Below are positions 6,123 to 8,002 of a stretch of DNA of 8,002 nucleotides, one piece after another. The notes beneath the pieces were generated by a model, which did not search any database, was not told the origin of the DNA, and saw only the letters and a list, made by a program, of their open reading frames with translations. Origin of the DNA: Planctomycetota bacterium (GTDB taxonomy: Bacteria; Patescibacteriota; Patescibacteriia; Patescibacteriales; UBA12465); contig JALOQQ010000041.1 in assembly GCA_025453315.1 (NCBI GenBank), forward strand, positions 1 to 8,002. The letters are read 5' to 3'. Numbering within the stretch: the stretch's first letter is position 1; the number at the start of each line of letters is the position of its first letter. Both the position numbers and the translations under genes were made by a program.

Positions 6123-6569
6123 TTATTTAATAAGATACATTTTCATTCCCCTCTCTTTTTCTTCTAAACCAAATTTAGAATAAAAAGAAACGAGCTCTGG
6201 CGAACAATCTAAAATTAATTTATAGCATTTTAATTCTTTAGCCTTTTTAATAACTGTATTTATTAACAATTTAGCAATTCCCTGTCCCTCATAATCTTTA
6301 TGAACTACAACATCCTCAATATGTCCGGCTCTACCAAAATTACGGTATAGTTTTTGCTCAATTATTAATTTAATATTACCAACAATCTGCTTATTTCTTT
6401 CCTCAACAGCCACATAATTATAAGAATTTTGTTTAATAATATCTTTAAAAGCCTTTTGAGCTCTAATATAAGAAAATTTACCAACTGGACTAAGATTATT
6501 TAAAGTCTCCCACAAACCACTATTCTTTTTTAAATCAGTTATTTTTAATAAGCGAACTTTAATAGACAT
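6123..6569 (-). CDS. gna1: GNA1-like glucosamine-6-phosphate N-acetyltransferase (GNAT fold)
   Basis: This 148-residue GNAT protein matches the eukaryotic glucosamine-6-phosphate acetyltransferase pattern through most of its length. LNNLSPVGK (23-31) resembles the start of the GNA1 substrate region. AGHIEDVVV (81-89) is the diagnostic strand with E85 and D86, which in yeast and human GNA1 shape the active site. YEGQGIAKLLI (93-103) is the acetyl-CoA loop, with E94 where R or Q is usual. KCYKLILDC (114-122) and FYSKFG (129-134, with Tyr130 at the catalytic tyrosine position) complete the family pattern, ending GMKMYLIK. The reaction would be acetyl-CoA plus GlcN-6-P to GlcNAc-6-P. It directly follows glmS, whose product is GlcN-6-P, which strongly supports the call. 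Length agrees with yeast GNA1 (about 159). The ATG lies 7 nt past a long hairpin and has no Shine-Dalgarno. Confidence 0.82.
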   Translation of the reverse strand: MSIKVRLLKITDLKKNSGLWETLNNLSPVGKFSYIRAQKAFKDIIKQNSYNYVAVEERNKQIVGNIKLIIEQKLYRNFGRAGHIEDVVVHKDYEGQGIAKLLINTVIKKAKELKCYKLILDCSPELVSFYSKFGLEEKERGMKMYLIK

Positions 6570-6576
6570 ATAAAAG

Positions 6577-6654
6577 TAGCTTGTAACAAATATCTCTACT
6601 TATGAGTATAACGAGTTTCGTCTGTTGAGCGATAAGGATATTTGTTACAGGCTA
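6577..6654. repeat. Long imperfect inverted repeat between glmS and the GNA1-like gene
   Basis: The 18-nt arm at 6577-6594 (TAGCTTGTAACAAATATC) is complementary to 6637-6654 with one mismatch. Inside it CTTAT (6599-6603) pairs with ATAAG (6632-6636) after a 4-nt bulge, and ACGA/TCGT can form a small apical stem. There is no T-tract, so it is not a classical terminator. In the glmS transcript it lies between the two genes, with its 3' arm ending 7 nt before the GNA1-like ATG. It could control processing or translation of the second gene, or be a remnant of a miniature inverted-repeat element. Confidence 0.75.
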
Positions 6655-6670
6655 TACTAATAGATAATAA

Positions 6671-8002
6671 TTATTCCACCGTAACTGACTTAGCTAAGTT
6701 ACGTGGCTTATCAATATTAGCGCCTTTTAAACGCGCAATATAATAAGCTAAAAACTGTAATGGTATAACACTTAAAAATGGTAATAATAAATTATTAGTC
6801 TCAGGAATTTTTATTACTTCATCAACTTTAGAAGTAATGTTTTCATCATCGCCACTAATAACAGCTATTATCCTGCCCTCACGTGCTTTTATTTCCATAA
6901 TATTATTAATCACCCGATCATACATTTCATCTTTAACAGCCAAAACTAAAACCGGCATATCTTTATCAATTAAAGCAATGGGGCCATGTTTCATTTCACC
7001 GGCCGATAAACCCTCGGCATGAATGTAAGAAATTTCTTTCAACTTCAAAGCACCTTCTAGGGCAATGGGATAATTAAGACCACGACCTAAATATAAAAAA
7101 TTATGAGCTGAGCTAAACTTCTCAGCCAAGTCTTCAATATATTTATTACGCAAAAGAACTTCTTTTATTAAGCGAGGAATTTCTTTAAATTGACTAATTA
7201 ATTTAGAACTTAATTCTTTAGTAATAGTATTTTTAATTTGGCCAAATCTAATAGCTAATAATAATAAAACCACTAATTGAGTAGTAAAGGCCTTGGTAGA
7301 GGCTACTCCTATTTCGATACCAGCTTTAGTGAGTAAACAAATATCGGCTAATCGAGCCAGAGTAGAGCCGGCGACATTACAAATAGCAATTAACTTTACT
7401 CCTCGTCCTTCAGCTAATTCAACCGCTCTAATGGTGTCGGCGGTACTACCAGACTGAGAAATAGCTACTACTATATCAGAAGAATCAATCGTTTCAGGCA
7501 AAAATTCTGAAGCATATTCTACTGATACGGGTAAATTAGTTAATTGAGCAAAAAAATATTTAGCCACCAAGCCCGCATGCCAAGAAGTACCACAAGCAAT
7601 AATAATCAATCTTGAACTTTTTTTAATTAATGGTTCTAAAGCTAAAAATTCTGGAGTCAATTCTATTTGTTCATCAGTAGTTAAAAAACTATTAATAGTT
7701 TCAGCCACCACCTTGTCTTGTTCAAAAATTTCTTTGAGCATGAAATGAGGAAAGACACCCTTACTTAATTCCTCAACATTAACTTCCATCTTCTCCCAAT
7801 TCGGTTCCAATAAAATTAAATCTTGATTATATAATTTTAATTGCTTTGGCGTTAAAACGGCTAGCTGATCTTTATTTAAAGAAAAGAAACGACGGGCGTA
7901 CCCAGCTAAAGCATTTTTGTCAGAAGTAATAACTAGTTGACCATCCTCTCCTTCACCAATATACAATTCTCCGCCGGCATTAAAAGCGACTAACTGTTCG
8001 GG
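6671..8002 (-). CDS. glmS: Glutamine--fructose-6-phosphate aminotransferase, partial (N-terminus beyond the window)
   Basis: The frame stays open through the right edge, so this is the C-terminal 443 residues of a protein of about 600. The missing ~160 residues would hold the catalytic Cys1 and most of the class II glutamine amidotransferase domain; the visible start (PEQLVAFNAGGELYIGEG) is the end of that domain and its link to the isomerase part. The first SIS domain shows ACGTSWHAG (about 126-134), SQSGSTADT (162-170) and GVASTKAFT (212-220). The second shows LGRGLNYPIALEGALKLKEI with the catalytic lysine and glutamate, then IHAEGLSAGEMKHGP. It ends in the invariant NLAKSVTVE, with the active-site lysine. 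It makes glucosamine-6-phosphate from fructose-6-phosphate and glutamine, the first committed step to UDP-GlcNAc and peptidoglycan. Its promoter, and any glmS ribozyme, would lie outside the window. Confidence 0.97.
   Translation of the reverse strand, partial: PEQLVAFNAGGELYIGEGEDGQLVITSDKNALAGYARRFFSLNKDQLAVLTPKQLKLYNQDLILLEPNWEKMEVNVEELSKGVFPHFMLKEIFEQDKVVAETINSFLTTDEQIELTPEFLALEPLIKKSSRLIIIACGTSWHAGLVAKYFFAQLTNLPVSVEYASEFLPETIDSSDIVVAISQSGSTADTIRAVELAEGRGVKLIAICNVAGSTLARLADICLLTKAGIEIGVASTKAFTTQLVVLLLLAIRFGQIKNTITKELSSKLISQFKEIPRLIKEVLLRNKYIEDLAEKFSSAHNFLYLGRGLNYPIALEGALKLKEISYIHAEGLSAGEMKHGPIALIDKDMPVLVLAVKDEMYDRVINNIMEIKAREGRIIAVISGDDENITSKVDEVIKIPETNNLLLPFLSVIPLQFLAYYIARLKGANIDKPRNLAKSVTVE

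Noticed and set aside
6837..7022. Reading frame of 61 codons on the plus strand inside glmS
   Set aside because: It is antisense to the conserved second SIS domain and has no family features.

Overview
The window is AT-rich (roughly two thirds A+T by eye) and carries compact bacterial genes. No reading frame needs a reassigned stop: TAA ends most genes and TGA ends the radical SAM gene. None of the seven gene starts inside the window has a recognisable Shine-Dalgarno sequence. Together with the gene set (a geranylgeranyl-reductase-family flavoprotein, a stand-alone PEP-utilising swivel-domain protein, a DUF84 NTPase, an SPL-like radical SAM protein), this suggests a Patescibacteria/CPR-type genome, probably a metagenome contig. 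That assignment is inference.

Layout. Positions 183-4077 hold four minus-strand genes with short gaps, probably one operon read from right to left: SPL-like radical SAM protein, DUF84/YjjX-type NTPase, PEP-utilising swivel-domain protein, GGR-family flavoprotein. A weak terminator-like hairpin overlaps the last stop codon. Positions 4236-5171 (minus) encode a UDP-glucuronate-decarboxylase-type SDR enzyme, with its own promoter at 5248-5276 and a strong terminator at 4193-4228. Positions 5307-6022 form the only plus-strand unit: a near-consensus sigma-70-type promoter, a leader of about 155 nt with potential for several helices and a pseudoknot, an unrecognised 149-residue protein, a 17-bp direct repeat across its stop codon, and a strong intrinsic terminator. 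Positions 6123-8002 (minus) hold glmS, truncated by the window edge, followed by a GNAT protein that closely resembles the eukaryotic glucosamine-6-phosphate N-acetyltransferase GNA1. A long imperfect inverted repeat separates these two.

How the genes fit together. GlmS makes glucosamine-6-phosphate and the GNA1-like enzyme would acetylate it, giving a eukaryote-style entry to UDP-GlcNAc instead of the usual bacterial GlmM/GlmU order. The nearby UXS-type enzyme points to nucleotide-sugar supply for envelope polysaccharide. The four-gene operon has no obvious single pathway. The most unusual element is the plus-strand unit with its structured leader and orphan protein; its function cannot be read from the sequence.
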